Assembly: GCF_001425605.1 (NCBI RefSeq)
Contig: NZ_LMRG01000001.1
Coordinates: 249,152-313,151 of the forward strand
Source of the DNA: Rhizobium sp. Leaf453
GTDB taxonomy: Bacteria > Pseudomonadota > Alphaproteobacteria > Rhizobiales > Rhizobiaceae
DNA length: 64,000 nt
Reading direction: 5' to 3'
Shown here: piece after piece, positions 1 to 8,814 of the stretch
Layout of the letters: the number at the start of each line of letters is the position of its first letter
Numbering within the stretch: position 1 is the first letter of the stretch
The notes under the pieces: generated by a model
What the model saw: the letters and a program-made list of their open reading frames with translations, nothing else
What the model was told of the DNA's origin: nothing
Databases searched by the model: none
Translations under genes and position numbers: made by a program

Positions 1-1189
1 TGGTGTACCATTCGACGAACTGCATCACGCCGCCTTCATGTTCCGGCGAATAGGGGCCGGGCTGATAGGCGGGCGAGCGGATGCCGAAGGCATTTTCCTC
101 GACGATCTGGCGATCCTGGTCGTTGGTCTCGGTCCAGACATGCGTCAGTTCCTCGAGATTGTAATCGACGCCTTCGACCGCATCCTTGTGGACCAGCCAC
201 TTGGTGGTGACCTGGGTCAATTCCGGCCCGAGCGGCAGGACACGGAAGGTGATGGCGTGATCGCCCAGAACATGGTTCCAGGTCGAGGGATAGTGGAATA
301 GCAGCAGCGTGCCGATCTGGCTCTGGCTGACATCATCAGACAGCTGGCGCTTGACGGCGCGCTTGCCCGACATGGTGTAGCTTTCGGCATCCTGGATCAA
401 CGGCATGCGGGCAACGCGGAACTGTCCGCTAGTGTCCATACGGAATTCACTCGGCAGGCCGGTGGCCTCGCACTTTGCCCAGTGCTCGGCAATGACCGGA
501 TCATCCTTGGCACCCTGCACGCCGGTAGCCGTCGGGGCTTCCGGATAGGTGCGGCAAAGTTCCGGGTGGTTGGCAGCGCAGTGATAGCACTCGCGGTTGT
601 TTTCCCAGACGAGCTTCCAGTTGCCCTTCTCGATAATCGTGCTTTCGAAGGCGACCTTGGTGTCCTTCAGGTTATGCGGCGTGACATAGGAAGAAACCAT
701 GTCGCGAACCGGCTGGAAGTCCATCGCCTCGTCAGCCAGGCAGATGAAGATGTAGCCGCCGATGGTCTCGCAATGGATGGGCTTCAGGCCATGCTGGTTC
801 TTGTCGAAATCCTCGCCCATCTGGCGGGCGAAAAGAAGCTTGCCGTCCAGTTCATAGGTCCACTGATGATACGGACAGACAAGCTTTGCGGAGGATCCCT
901 TGGCGCCGGCGCAGACGCGCGAACCGCGGTGACGGCAGGAATTGTGGAGCGCGCGGACGGTGCCGGTGCGGTCGCGAACGATGACAACGGGATATTCGCC
1001 GACCTGTACGGTGAAATAATTGCCGGCCTTGGGGATTTCGCAATCATGGCCGATGAACAGCCAGTCCTTGTACCAGATCTCTGCCATATCGAGCTTGAAG
1101 AGATCGGGATCGGTATAGAAGGCCTGCTCCAGGCTATGACCGGCGCGCCGGGTCTTCAATTTGCGGAGAACTTCGCTGCGGAGATCCAT
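1..1189 (-). CDS. Rieske [2Fe-2S] oxygenase alpha subunit, glycine-betaine demethylase (GbcA)-like, partial
   Basis: Translating the minus strand from the ATG at 1187-1189 gives an open frame of 396 codons running off the left edge, so the last residues are missing. The Rieske site is visible: Cys85-x-His87 and Cys105-x2-His108. A mononuclear-iron region follows, with ENNRECYHCAANHPEL (His203, His208). The N-terminus (MDLRSEVLRKLKTRRAGHSL) and the end region GPYSPEHEGGVMQFVEWY resemble GbcA, which oxidatively demethylates glycine betaine to dimethylglycine with a separate ferredoxin reductase (GbcB, not in the window). Related quaternary-amine demethylases such as stachydrine demethylase are alternatives. 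The start has a GAAGGAA ribosome site about 6 nt upstream. A cobalamin riboswitch precedes it on the same strand. Confidence 0.85.
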   Translation of the reverse strand, partial: MDLRSEVLRKLKTRRAGHSLEQAFYTDPDLFKLDMAEIWYKDWLFIGHDCEIPKAGNYFTVQVGEYPVVIVRDRTGTVRALHNSCRHRGSRVCAGAKGSSAKLVCPYHQWTYELDGKLLFARQMGEDFDKNQHGLKPIHCETIGGYIFICLADEAMDFQPVRDMVSSYVTPHNLKDTKVAFESTIIEKGNWKLVWENNRECYHCAANHPELCRTYPEAPTATGVQGAKDDPVIAEHWAKCEATGLPSEFRMDTSGQFRVARMPLIQDAESYTMSGKRAVKRQLSDDVSQSQIGTLLLFHYPSTWNHVLGDHAITFRVLPLGPELTQVTTKWLVHKDAVEGVDYNLEELTHVWTETNDQDRQIVEENAFGIRSPAYQPGPYSPEHEGGVMQFVEWYT

Positions 1190-1314
1190 GGTCTTTTCCT
1201 TCTCGCCACTTCTTTCAGGAGTTACGGCGAATAGGAAGGAACCATCCCCCGCGCCTGGAGAGCGCGTGACTTCAATGGTTCATCTTCCGGCTGCCCGCCG
1301 CAACCAAAACATCA

Positions 1315-1495
1315 ATTTCGTCACAAGGCTGGTTTCCGGGCTCTGGAGCCGTCCTTTCGGACTATCCCGGCGCCTTCCCGGATTTCTCCAGTGGCCTTTT
1401 GCCGAGGTTTCGCTCCACCACCGTTGCGGGGGCAGCGCCGGATTCTGACCGGCTTCCCAATTCTCCGCCCTCCCTATAAAGGCGGCACCTTGAGT
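1315..1495 (-). promoter_or_regulatory. Cobalamin (B12) riboswitch
   Basis: Read on the minus strand, this leader carries the conserved landmarks in the right order: GGTGCC near 1484-1489, GGGAAGC near 1451-1457, GGCCACTGG at 1388-1396, and a near-perfect B12 box AGCCCGGAAACCAGCC at 1327-1342. The first gene downstream on this strand is the Rieske oxygenase at 1189, about 125 nt away, with no other convincing ORF between. A cobalamin riboswitch normally lowers expression when B12 is plentiful, so the oxygenase is predicted to be expressed under B12 limitation. Confidence 0.88.
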
Positions 1496-1862
1496 GTCTT
1501 TATCTAGCCCCATGAAATATCCGGACAGCTGTCGATTAGCGACATCGAATTCCAGAATGACGACACAGTGAAAGTTGTTTTGGTAAATTGCAAAACTGCC
1601 TATTATATAAGTAAAAACAAACAAATAGCCTGAAATTTCGGCAAATGGCGCGTTTTCCACCATACGCTTGCCTGCGCCGTCGAATGACTGCCTCTTTGCG
1701 ACATCCGGGAAACTTCTACGGCCTTGCGACGCAAGCCTCGCGCCATCGGACAAGGTTAACAACGGGAAAGATTACGTTAACCTCCACACTGTAGTTTTCC
1801 CTCATGGAGAGTTTCCACCCCGGCATGCACACTGCAAGCCGCCGCGATTCTGGTGCTGGCCA
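1496..1862. other. Intergenic region, divergent promoters
   Basis: No gene recognised. The middle (about 1560-1660) is clearly AT-richer than the surroundings and probably holds the promoter of the riboswitch transcript (minus) and of the hypothetical gene starting at 1863 (plus). Open frames crossing it lack plausible protein character. Confidence 0.5.
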
Positions 1863-2468
1863 ATGTCAAACCTGAGATATTTCGACGCCGCAGCCGTCAA
1901 GAAACCGATCCAGTCCCCAAAGGCTGCGATCTACACCGAATTTCTTCGAACAGGGCGGATCAACCGGAACAAGGCTGGCTGGGACGCGAGCGAAAAGCGT
2001 TACCTGACCCATGATGAAGTCGCCGCTCGCACGGGCAAGAAGCTCGAAGCGGCTGGTCATGTCACCCATGAACGGATCAACGGCTTTCACCAGTCGATTC
2101 AGTTTCCAAAGCTACTGTTCCATCGCACGCTCGCTGGCAGCCCGCATCTCGGCTATTGCCACGTGACGGCGGCACGCACGAAATTCGCCAAGTTCGACGA
2201 TGTGCGCTGGTCCTTCTATATCGCCAACTTCTTCTCGGAAATCGGCGATGACGAACGCTTCTTCGACAAGATCAACATGGGCTATTCGCGGATGTATTTC
2301 GCGGTGGCGACCGAGATGGATGCCGAGGCGCGCAAGCTCAGCATCAACCGCGCCATCCACCAGAACGGCCTGTTGTTCCGCACGCGCGATCCGAAGGAAG
2401 CCCTGAAGAACGTGCTGATGCTCGGCGCCCGCAACGAGCAGTTGCGCCGGATCATCAACAGCCTTTAG
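1863..2468 (+). CDS. Conserved hypothetical protein, rhizobial, 201 aa
   Basis: A 201-residue soluble protein with no signal peptide or membrane segment. The ATG at 1863 (MSNLRYFDAAAVKKPIQ) is chosen because upstream in-frame sequence is low in protein character. The central part (KRYLTHDEVAARTGKKLE and INGFHQSIQFPKLLFHRTLA) and the end (LLFRTRDPKEALKNVLMLGA) look strongly constrained. I recognise the type as a protein family of unknown function confined to rhizobia (possibly DUF6656) but cannot assign a role. It converges with the GGDEF gene, whose stop lies three bases away. Confidence 0.75.
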   Translation: MSNLRYFDAAAVKKPIQSPKAAIYTEFLRTGRINRNKAGWDASEKRYLTHDEVAARTGKKLEAAGHVTHERINGFHQSIQFPKLLFHRTLAGSPHLGYCHVTAARTKFAKFDDVRWSFYIANFFSEIGDDERFFDKINMGYSRMYFAVATEMDAEARKLSINRAIHQNGLLFRTRDPKEALKNVLMLGARNEQLRRIINSL

Positions 2469-2471
2469 AGC

Positions 2472-3533
2472 CTACTGCTTGTAGATCAGCCAATCGCGAC
2501 CAGCCGGCGCCTCCGGCCCATTGCCATGGACGACGGTATGATCGCCGCCCTTGGCCTGCGCCCTGGCCAATGCCTTTTCAGCCGCGTTGACCAGGTCGAA
2601 CGCATTGCCGGCATCACCGGACATGCAGACGCCGACGGACAATGTCACGCTGCCAAGATTGCGGCCGGTCTTCGGATGCTTGAAATGAACGCCGCGCAGG
2701 CCCGAGCGCAGCAGCGCCATCATCCGCACCACTTCGCGCTCCTCGCTCGCATTGATCAGGAAACCGAAACGCGCGCCATCGAAACGCGCCGCAAACTCCG
2801 ATGCCGGGAAGGCTTGGCGAATGACGCTACCGATGTGCCGGGCCAGTGTATCGGCAAGGGCAGCGGCCTGTTCGCCGGAGAGGCGCTGGCTGGTATCGGG
2901 TTCGGCAAGGGCGATGCCGCAGGCGAGCGGCATGTCGGGATCGGCGTAAACCTTGGCAAGCGCCTTGTTGAACGCGCGCCGGTTGGACAGCCCGGTCGCC
3001 GCATCCGAGAATTTCGTTGCCTCGAAATCGGCAAGTTCCTTCTGGACGCCGGCAATCACGGTCGATTGTGCGGTGACACTCTGCTCCATCTCGGCATTCT
3101 GCGACACCTGGTGCTCCGTTGCCCGCTTCAGCGCCTGGATGGAATTGGCAAGCGCCGCCTGGCTTGCCTCGTCGGATACGACAAGCGCCTTCGACGCTTC
3201 GCCGATCAGCTGGCCATAAGCGTCGAGCGCCGTCTTCTCGCGGGTGAGCAGGTTCATGAAATTGCTCATCTCGTCGCGCACGATCGTCGTCGAACGCGCC
3301 AGTACGCTCGCCTCGTGATGATGCGGCAGATATTTGCGGCCCAACTCATCCAGTGCAGCCTGCGACTTGTATTTTCCGAGCGCAATGAAATCCCGCACCA
3401 GATCCGGATTGGCGCCGGCATAGGCCTCGTAGACCAGCTCGTAATTCCGGGGGGCGGCATCGATGCCCATCTGGTGCATGGCCGTTGCGATACGAAGGGC
3501 GAGATCGTTCGGCGTGGATTTCTTGTTGACCAT
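2472..3533 (-). CDS. GGDEF-domain protein with degenerate active site
   Basis: 353 residues from the ATG at 3531-3533 (MVNKKSTPNDLALRIATAMH); the longer in-frame ATG at 3608 adds an unlikely basic extension. The N-terminal 170 residues are alpha-helical with no membrane segment. The C-terminal 180 residues are a GGDEF fold (SDAATGLSNRRAFNKAL, then LGSVTLSVGVCMSGD). The signature loop reads ARFDGARFGFLI where an active enzyme has AR-x-GGDEF, and no RxxD inhibitory site precedes it. It is therefore probably not a cyclase and may act as a c-di-GMP or GTP sensor or a protein-interaction module. Single-gene unit. Confidence 0.85.
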   Translation of the reverse strand: MVNKKSTPNDLALRIATAMHQMGIDAAPRNYELVYEAYAGANPDLVRDFIALGKYKSQAALDELGRKYLPHHHEASVLARSTTIVRDEMSNFMNLLTREKTALDAYGQLIGEASKALVVSDEASQAALANSIQALKRATEHQVSQNAEMEQSVTAQSTVIAGVQKELADFEATKFSDAATGLSNRRAFNKALAKVYADPDMPLACGIALAEPDTSQRLSGEQAAALADTLARHIGSVIRQAFPASEFAARFDGARFGFLINASEEREVVRMMALLRSGLRGVHFKHPKTGRNLGSVTLSVGVCMSGDAGNAFDLVNAAEKALARAQAKGGDHTVVHGNGPEAPAGRDWLIYKQ

Positions 3534-3754
3534 TATGGCTCCGGTAATGTGGTGATTTGCACAACTATCAGGCACAGCTTTCCGTCGCGCTAACCGAAGG
3601 TGTCGCATTTTAAGAAATCTTAATCGGCACTGTCGCGATCAGGGACAGAACACAGCGATTTCCGAATGCACTTGGCAATATCCGGCCAAGCCCTGTAAAG
3701 GAAACGCCTGCGCCCGCCTGTCCTTTTCCGTGGGCCCCGATCCTTGGAATGCAT

Positions 3755-4729
3755 ATGGCCCTGATCATCGATACACGCATGGAACCGGATCGCGCATTGA
3801 CGCAGGCCTGCGAAACGCTGGAAGTTGGTCAGCCTGTCGCAATACCCACAGAGACGGTCTATGGACTGGCGGCGGATGCAACCAATCCGGATGCGATCAG
3901 CCGCATTTACGAAATGAAGGGTCGCCCCCGTTTCAATCCTTTGATCTGCCATGTCGCGGATTTCGAGATGGCCGAGCAGCATGTCACCTTTGATCCCGTG
4001 TCGCGCCAACTCGCGGAGGCCTTCTGGCCAGGCCCCCTCACGCTGATCCTGCCGCTGAAGGCCGACAGCCAAGTGCATTCGCTGGCCTCAGCCGGTCTCG
4101 ATACGCTGGGCGTGCGCATGCCCGACGGTTTTTCACGCGCGGTGATTGCACGCTTCGGCAAACCACTGGCTGCGCCGAGCGCCAATACGTCCGGCAAGAT
4201 CAGCCCGACCAGTGCAGCCCATGTCGAGGCGGATCTCGGCGACAGGCTCAGCCTGATCCTCGACGCGGGCTCAGCCGAGATCGGGCTGGAATCGACGATC
4301 GTGAAGGTGGAAGGCGACGAGATTCGCCTGCTGCGGCCCGGTGGTCTCGATGTCGCTGATATCGAGAAGCTGACCGGCAAGACTGTGCTGCGTCCGGAGA
4401 CAGCAGGCGCTGCGATCGAAGCGCCCGGCATGCTGGCCTCGCATTACGCACCGGGCGCCGCGGTCCGGCTCGATGCTGCCGATGTCCAGCCCGGCGAAGC
4501 GTTGATAAAATTCGGCGGCCGACCATTGCCGGGCGAGGACACGGCGACCCTCGTACTCGACCTCAGCCCGACAGGCGACCTGCGGGAAGCCGCCGCCAAT
4601 CTCTTTGCCTATATGAAGCAGGCCGACGCCTCGGATGCCGCGACCATCGCCTTCGGACCGATCCCGAACGAGGGGTTGGGCGAGGCGATCCTCGACCGGC
4701 TCGAACGGGCCGCTGCGCCAAGGGAATAG
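3755..4729 (+). CDS. tsaC: L-threonylcarbamoyladenylate synthase (Sua5/YrdC family)
   Basis: About 324 residues. It makes threonylcarbamoyl-AMP from threonine, bicarbonate and ATP for the t6A37 modification of ANN-decoding tRNAs. The YrdC domain occupies about residues 10-195, with PTETVYGLAADATNP, the KGRPRFNPL loop and LAAPSANTSGKISPTSA. The HYAP linker then leads into the smaller Sua5 C-terminal domain (about 210-320), so this is the long Sua5 type rather than the short TsaC type. The alternative ATG at 3749 adds two residues. The next gene begins two bases after the stop, suggesting co-transcription. Confidence 0.93.
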   Translation: MALIIDTRMEPDRALTQACETLEVGQPVAIPTETVYGLAADATNPDAISRIYEMKGRPRFNPLICHVADFEMAEQHVTFDPVSRQLAEAFWPGPLTLILPLKADSQVHSLASAGLDTLGVRMPDGFSRAVIARFGKPLAAPSANTSGKISPTSAAHVEADLGDRLSLILDAGSAEIGLESTIVKVEGDEIRLLRPGGLDVADIEKLTGKTVLRPETAGAAIEAPGMLASHYAPGAAVRLDAADVQPGEALIKFGGRPLPGEDTATLVLDLSPTGDLREAAANLFAYMKQADASDAATIAFGPIPNEGLGEAILDRLERAAAPRE

Positions 4730-4731
4730 CG

Positions 4732-6168
4732 ATGACGAATACCGCCCTCTCCTCCGATCTCATGGCGCGTTTTGCCGCAATCGTTGGCGAAAACAACGCG
4801 CTGACGGACACACGCGACATCGCCCCTTACCTCGTGGAATCGCGTGGGCTCTACAAGGGTACGAGCCCGCTGGTGCTGCGGCCCGGCAGTGTCGAGGAGG
4901 TCTCCGCAATCCTGAAAATGGCGACCGCCACCAGCACACCGATCGTGCCGCAGGGTGGCAATACCGGGCATGTGGCCGGAGGGATTCCCCGTACCGGTGA
5001 AAACGACGTGGTTCTGTCGCTGGAGCGGCTGAACCGCATTCGCGATATCGACCCTGTCGGCAATGTCATCGTTGCCGATGCCGGCTGCATCCTCGCGGAT
5101 ATCCAGAAGGCGGCGGAGGCGCATAACCGGCTGTTTCCGCTATCGCTGGGCTCGGAAGGCTCTTGCCGGATCGGCGGCAACCTGTCGACCAATGCCGGCG
5201 GGACGGCGGTGCTTGCCTATGGCAACATGCGGCAATTGTGCCTCGGTCTGGAGGTCGTGCTGCCAACCGGCGAGGTCTGGGATGGGTTGCGGCGGCTGAA
5301 GAAGGACAATACCGGCTACGACCTGCGCGACCTGTTCATCGGCGCCGAAGGCACGCTCGGCATCATCACCGGCGCGGTGCTCAAGCTGTTTCCCCGGCCT
5401 CTCGGTCATCAAGTAGCCTTTGCCGGCCTGAAAAGCGTTGCCGATGCGCTCACCCTGATCGACAAGGCCTCGAGCCTCTGCGGCCCGGCACTGACCGGCT
5501 TCGAACTGATGCCGCGTCTTGGCGTCGAGTTCACAGCCCGGCACATTCCCGGCGTCCGCGATCCGATGGATACGGTTCACGCCTGGTATGCGCTGATCGA
5601 CGTTTCAACATCTGACTCGGCAGAAAGCGCCGAGCGGATGATGCAGGCCCTCCTGGAAACGGAACTCGAAAGCGGACTGATCGAAAACGCGGTTGTCGCG
5701 GCCAACGAAGCCCAGCGCAAAAGTCTCTGGCACATGCGCGAAAGCATGTCGCCGGCGCAGAAGCCGGAAGGCGGTTCTATCAAGCACGATGTCTCGGTGC
5801 CGGTCTCCAGCATTCCGGCCTTCATGGCGGAAGCCGACGCGGCGGTCCTCAAAGCCATTCCCGGCGCCCGCATCTGCTCGTTCGGCCATATGGGCGACGG
5901 CAACATTCACTACAATATTTCGCAGCCGATCGGCGCCGACAAGGACGCTTTCATCGCCCGCTGGCGCGAAATGAACGCCATCGTTCACGGCATCGTGCTG
6001 CGTTACAACGGCTCGATTTCGGCCGAACATGGCATCGGCCAGTTGAAGCGCGACGAACTGGCCGAGGTGCGCGCGCCGATCGAGATCGACCTGATGCAGC
6101 GGATCAAACATGCCTTCGACCCCGCCGGGATCATGAATCCCGACAAGGTGCTCAAGGCACGCGGATAA
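4732..6168 (+). CDS. FAD-binding oxidoreductase, GlcD / D-2-hydroxyglutarate dehydrogenase type
   Basis: 478 residues, normal for the family. The N-terminal PCMH-type FAD-binding half shows VPQGGNTGHVAGGIP, GGNLSTNAGGTAVLAYGN and IGAEGTLGIITGAVLKLFPR. The C-terminal FAD-oxidase half carries the metal and substrate histidines in FGHMGDGNIHYNI and SAEHGIG. These features fit D-2-hydroxyacid dehydrogenases such as D-2-hydroxyglutarate, D-lactate or glycolate oxidase GlcD. The substrate cannot be decided here; no GlcE or GlcF genes are adjacent. It directly follows the Sua5 gene (2-nt gap) and probably shares its transcript. Confidence 0.88.
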   Translation: MTNTALSSDLMARFAAIVGENNALTDTRDIAPYLVESRGLYKGTSPLVLRPGSVEEVSAILKMATATSTPIVPQGGNTGHVAGGIPRTGENDVVLSLERLNRIRDIDPVGNVIVADAGCILADIQKAAEAHNRLFPLSLGSEGSCRIGGNLSTNAGGTAVLAYGNMRQLCLGLEVVLPTGEVWDGLRRLKKDNTGYDLRDLFIGAEGTLGIITGAVLKLFPRPLGHQVAFAGLKSVADALTLIDKASSLCGPALTGFELMPRLGVEFTARHIPGVRDPMDTVHAWYALIDVSTSDSAESAERMMQALLETELESGLIENAVVAANEAQRKSLWHMRESMSPAQKPEGGSIKHDVSVPVSSIPAFMAEADAAVLKAIPGARICSFGHMGDGNIHYNISQPIGADKDAFIARWREMNAIVHGIVLRYNGSISAEHGIGQLKRDELAEVRAPIEIDLMQRIKHAFDPAGIMNPDKVLKARG

Positions 6169-6175
6169 TCATCGA

Positions 6176-8476
6176 TTAACCGCCAAGCCTCAGTTGCGAA
6201 AGGCTCATCAGCGTATCGGCGCTGATGCCGCCGCGGCCGTTGTTCGACAGGACGAGTTCGGCGGGTGAAACATCGACATTGTTTTCGATGTCGTACAGAG
6301 CCGTGAACCGCTGCAGCAGTTTCTCCAGCTTTTCCGGATCGTGCAGGTCCTCCATATCGAGAACGCGGTTGATATAGGCATACTGGATATCGACGTCGGC
6401 GCTCGCCATTTCCTCGGGAATGCTGAACGTCGTCTGGATGACCTGCAGAAGCGCAGTATCGGCCAGAATGTCATAGGCGGTGCTGACGTCCTCTGCCATG
6501 CGCCGGAAATAGAGCGCCAGACGCACGCCGGCATTGTCCTCGCCCTTCTGCTCTTCCAGTGTCTGGTTGAGATAGAGGTCTTCCGTCTCAAGCAGGCCGC
6601 GCCGCGTCTGGATGCCCTGTGTCGGCTTGGCGAGGTTTCCCTCAGCGTCGAAATTGTAGGATGAGACGATCTGCTTGTAGATCTCGGAGTTCGGCTCGGT
6701 ATTGATGAAACTCTTGGGGTCGCTGAAGTCCGACTCGAACATCTGGCGCAGATAGTCGGTCGTCACCTCTTCCGGATCGAGCCCTGCGGCAACGACGATG
6801 AAATCGACGAGACGCCGGTTGGACAGGAGGTCATCCAGCGTTTCGATCTTCTCGATCTCGGCACTGTAATACTTCGATTCCTCCGTCGCCTTGGTCTTGT
6901 CGTCCTCCGTCCCGAAGCGGCTTTTCTCGATGACATAGGATTTGGCGGTGTTGAGGATTTCCGATTCCGACTGGGCCAGCATCGGTATTCCGAGCGTTCC
7001 ATCCGCTTTGAAGTTGAACGCCTTGGCCAGTTCGACGTAGCGATCGTCCTTCAGCGTATAGACGTAGCTCTTCGGATCCGTGAGGTCGCTCGTCAGGACT
7101 TTCTTCAGCTTGCGGGCTGAATCACCTTCGTTCTCCAGACCGACAGCGGTCAAAGCGAGCTTCATGATCTTCGTATCGGCCAGCAGACCATCGACATCCG
7201 ACACGAGGCTGATCAGTGTCTTGTAGGATTTGATGAGCGCTTCATCGGCCGCCTCGTCAGCGTCGTCATAGCGGGCGGTCCACAAGCCGTCGGTTTTCGC
7301 CATCTGGGCTGCCGTCTGCGCATTGCCCGCAGTCACCGTTCCGTCCGTCGCGAAATTGAAGGCGGCCGCCAGTTCCTTGTAGATGGCGTTGTATTCGCCG
7401 CCCTGCGTATTGGCATAGCTTGCAGGGTCGCTGAGATCACTGGTGACGATGTTTTCGAATGTCGACGTCAGGAAGCCGGACGGCAAGCCATAGGCGACGC
7501 GCAGATAAGAGAACAGCCGGCTGTTGCCGGTGATGTCGCTGACATTGTCGACCGTCGCGATGGTCGAATCGTAATAGAGTTGGTTCAATTGCGCAGCCGA
7601 GGACGACAGACGCGGCTGCTGGAAGACATAGGCTTCGTTCGTCGCGGCCTTCTGCGCATCCGACATGGCCTTGTCGCCGCTCGCCAGCGTTCCGTCGTTC
7701 TGGAAATTGAAGGCGGCCGCAAGCGGCGTGTAGTCCGGTGCGTTGTTGATCTGGCTCTGGTACTGCGCGATCAGCTTGCTGGCCGCGCTGGTGCTGTCGG
7801 CAAGTTCCGCCGGGGTGGCGCTGTTCTGGACAGCGGTGATCTTGTCCTGCAGGCCCTGGGTGTAGGCCGCCGCCTTTACATTCACATAGCTGCTGGAATC
7901 GCTGACATCGCTGGTCACCACACCCTTGAAATGGGTGTAGTCCATATATTTCGGATCGAAGCCGAAGGCGGTGAGGACGTAATTCTTAAGCCGCTCGTTC
8001 TGCCAGAGCTGGTCGACAGTGGTAACCGTGTCCATCACTGCGTTAAAATAGACCGTATCTTCCCTGACAGCATCACCCTGATTGGCGATGGACTGATTGT
8101 AGAGACCGATCAGGTCGTCTTCCTGTGCGTTGCTTTGAACCACTTCGGTCGACTGCGAGAAACTGAACGCCATCGCGAAATTGCGGTAGCGTTCGTCCGT
8201 CAGCATGTTGGCGTAGCTGCTCTCGTCGCTCAGGTCGCTTTCCAGCACCTTGCGCATGAAAGCCTTGGCATAGGTCATGTCTTCCAGGCCATGCGCTTTC
8301 ATGGCGTAGGAGTAGAGACGGTAGTCGCCGAGGAAGTCGTCGATCGACGTGACCTTGCCGATATTTTCCTTGTAATACTGGCTTTCTCGGGCAACGAGCA
8401 CCTGTTCGGAGGTGCGCTGCAGGCTCGTCTTCATGTCGCGGGTGATGAGATTATAGTCGATATATGTGGATACCAT
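6176..8476 (-). CDS. DUF1217 multi-repeat protein, possibly flagellum-associated
   Basis: 766 residues from ATG 8474-8476 (MVSTYIDYNLITRDMKTSL); the longer frame to 8563 adds 29 unlikely residues. The protein is a tandem array of about 120-150 residue units, each with a helical YY..I..I.T.DDLL pattern and the signature SD(L/V/F)(S/T)D..S(Y/F). Signature copies lie near residues 80, 189, 346, 463 and 582, and a weaker one near 705. Several units end in AFNF..DGT. No signal peptide or membrane segment. DUF1217 proteins occur in rhizobial flagellar clusters, but no flagellar gene is in this window, so the role is inferred only. Confidence 0.8.
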   Translation of the reverse strand: MVSTYIDYNLITRDMKTSLQRTSEQVLVARESQYYKENIGKVTSIDDFLGDYRLYSYAMKAHGLEDMTYAKAFMRKVLESDLSDESSYANMLTDERYRNFAMAFSFSQSTEVVQSNAQEDDLIGLYNQSIANQGDAVREDTVYFNAVMDTVTTVDQLWQNERLKNYVLTAFGFDPKYMDYTHFKGVVTSDVSDSSSYVNVKAAAYTQGLQDKITAVQNSATPAELADSTSAASKLIAQYQSQINNAPDYTPLAAAFNFQNDGTLASGDKAMSDAQKAATNEAYVFQQPRLSSSAAQLNQLYYDSTIATVDNVSDITGNSRLFSYLRVAYGLPSGFLTSTFENIVTSDLSDPASYANTQGGEYNAIYKELAAAFNFATDGTVTAGNAQTAAQMAKTDGLWTARYDDADEAADEALIKSYKTLISLVSDVDGLLADTKIMKLALTAVGLENEGDSARKLKKVLTSDLTDPKSYVYTLKDDRYVELAKAFNFKADGTLGIPMLAQSESEILNTAKSYVIEKSRFGTEDDKTKATEESKYYSAEIEKIETLDDLLSNRRLVDFIVVAAGLDPEEVTTDYLRQMFESDFSDPKSFINTEPNSEIYKQIVSSYNFDAEGNLAKPTQGIQTRRGLLETEDLYLNQTLEEQKGEDNAGVRLALYFRRMAEDVSTAYDILADTALLQVIQTTFSIPEEMASADVDIQYAYINRVLDMEDLHDPEKLEKLLQRFTALYDIENNVDVSPAELVLSNNGRGGISADTLMSLSQLRLGG

Positions 8477-8814
8477 CGCCGCTCTGCCGATCGCCTGAAA
8501 CTGTTGACGGAACGCCATCCGAACGGACGCAATCCCGCACCCTGCGGTCATAACCGTGGCCAAGATGGACGGCCTGCCTTGTGCGTGGCTTTTCCCGAAG
8601 ACGGATGGGGGATGTGCGAAATGCCGCTTATTTTTTTCACATTTGGGAAACCCTGACGCGTTGGCTTTTGCTAACCATCAGGAAATGCAAAGTTTTTTAA
8701 CTGCGATTTTTAAGTCGTCTCAAACGGGACCCGCCTATCTTGAGCTCACAGAGGACGAAAAGTCCCAAGGAGAAGACCGGAAACCGGCTCTCAAGGAAAA
8801 CAAGGGCGATTGTA
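8477..8814. other. Intergenic region, divergent promoters
   Basis: Upstream region shared by the DUF1217 gene (minus) and the DUF6101-like gene (plus). It is AT-rich between about 8620 and 8720, with T runs. No gene seen. Confidence 0.45.

Noticed and set aside
482-1234. 250-codon plus-strand ORF over the Rieske gene
   Set aside because: It is the antisense shadow of the oxygenase. The minus frame carries the Rieske and iron ligands; this one has no recognisable features.
2526-3593. 355-codon plus-strand ORF
   Set aside because: Antisense shadow of the GGDEF gene; Arg/His-rich composition typical of reverse frames.
3609-3622. TTAAGA-AA-TCTTAA palindrome as a CtrA site
   Set aside because: CtrA sites are usually TTAA-N7-TTAA; this has N6 and is perfectly palindromic, and no cell-cycle gene is adjacent. 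Not enough to call.
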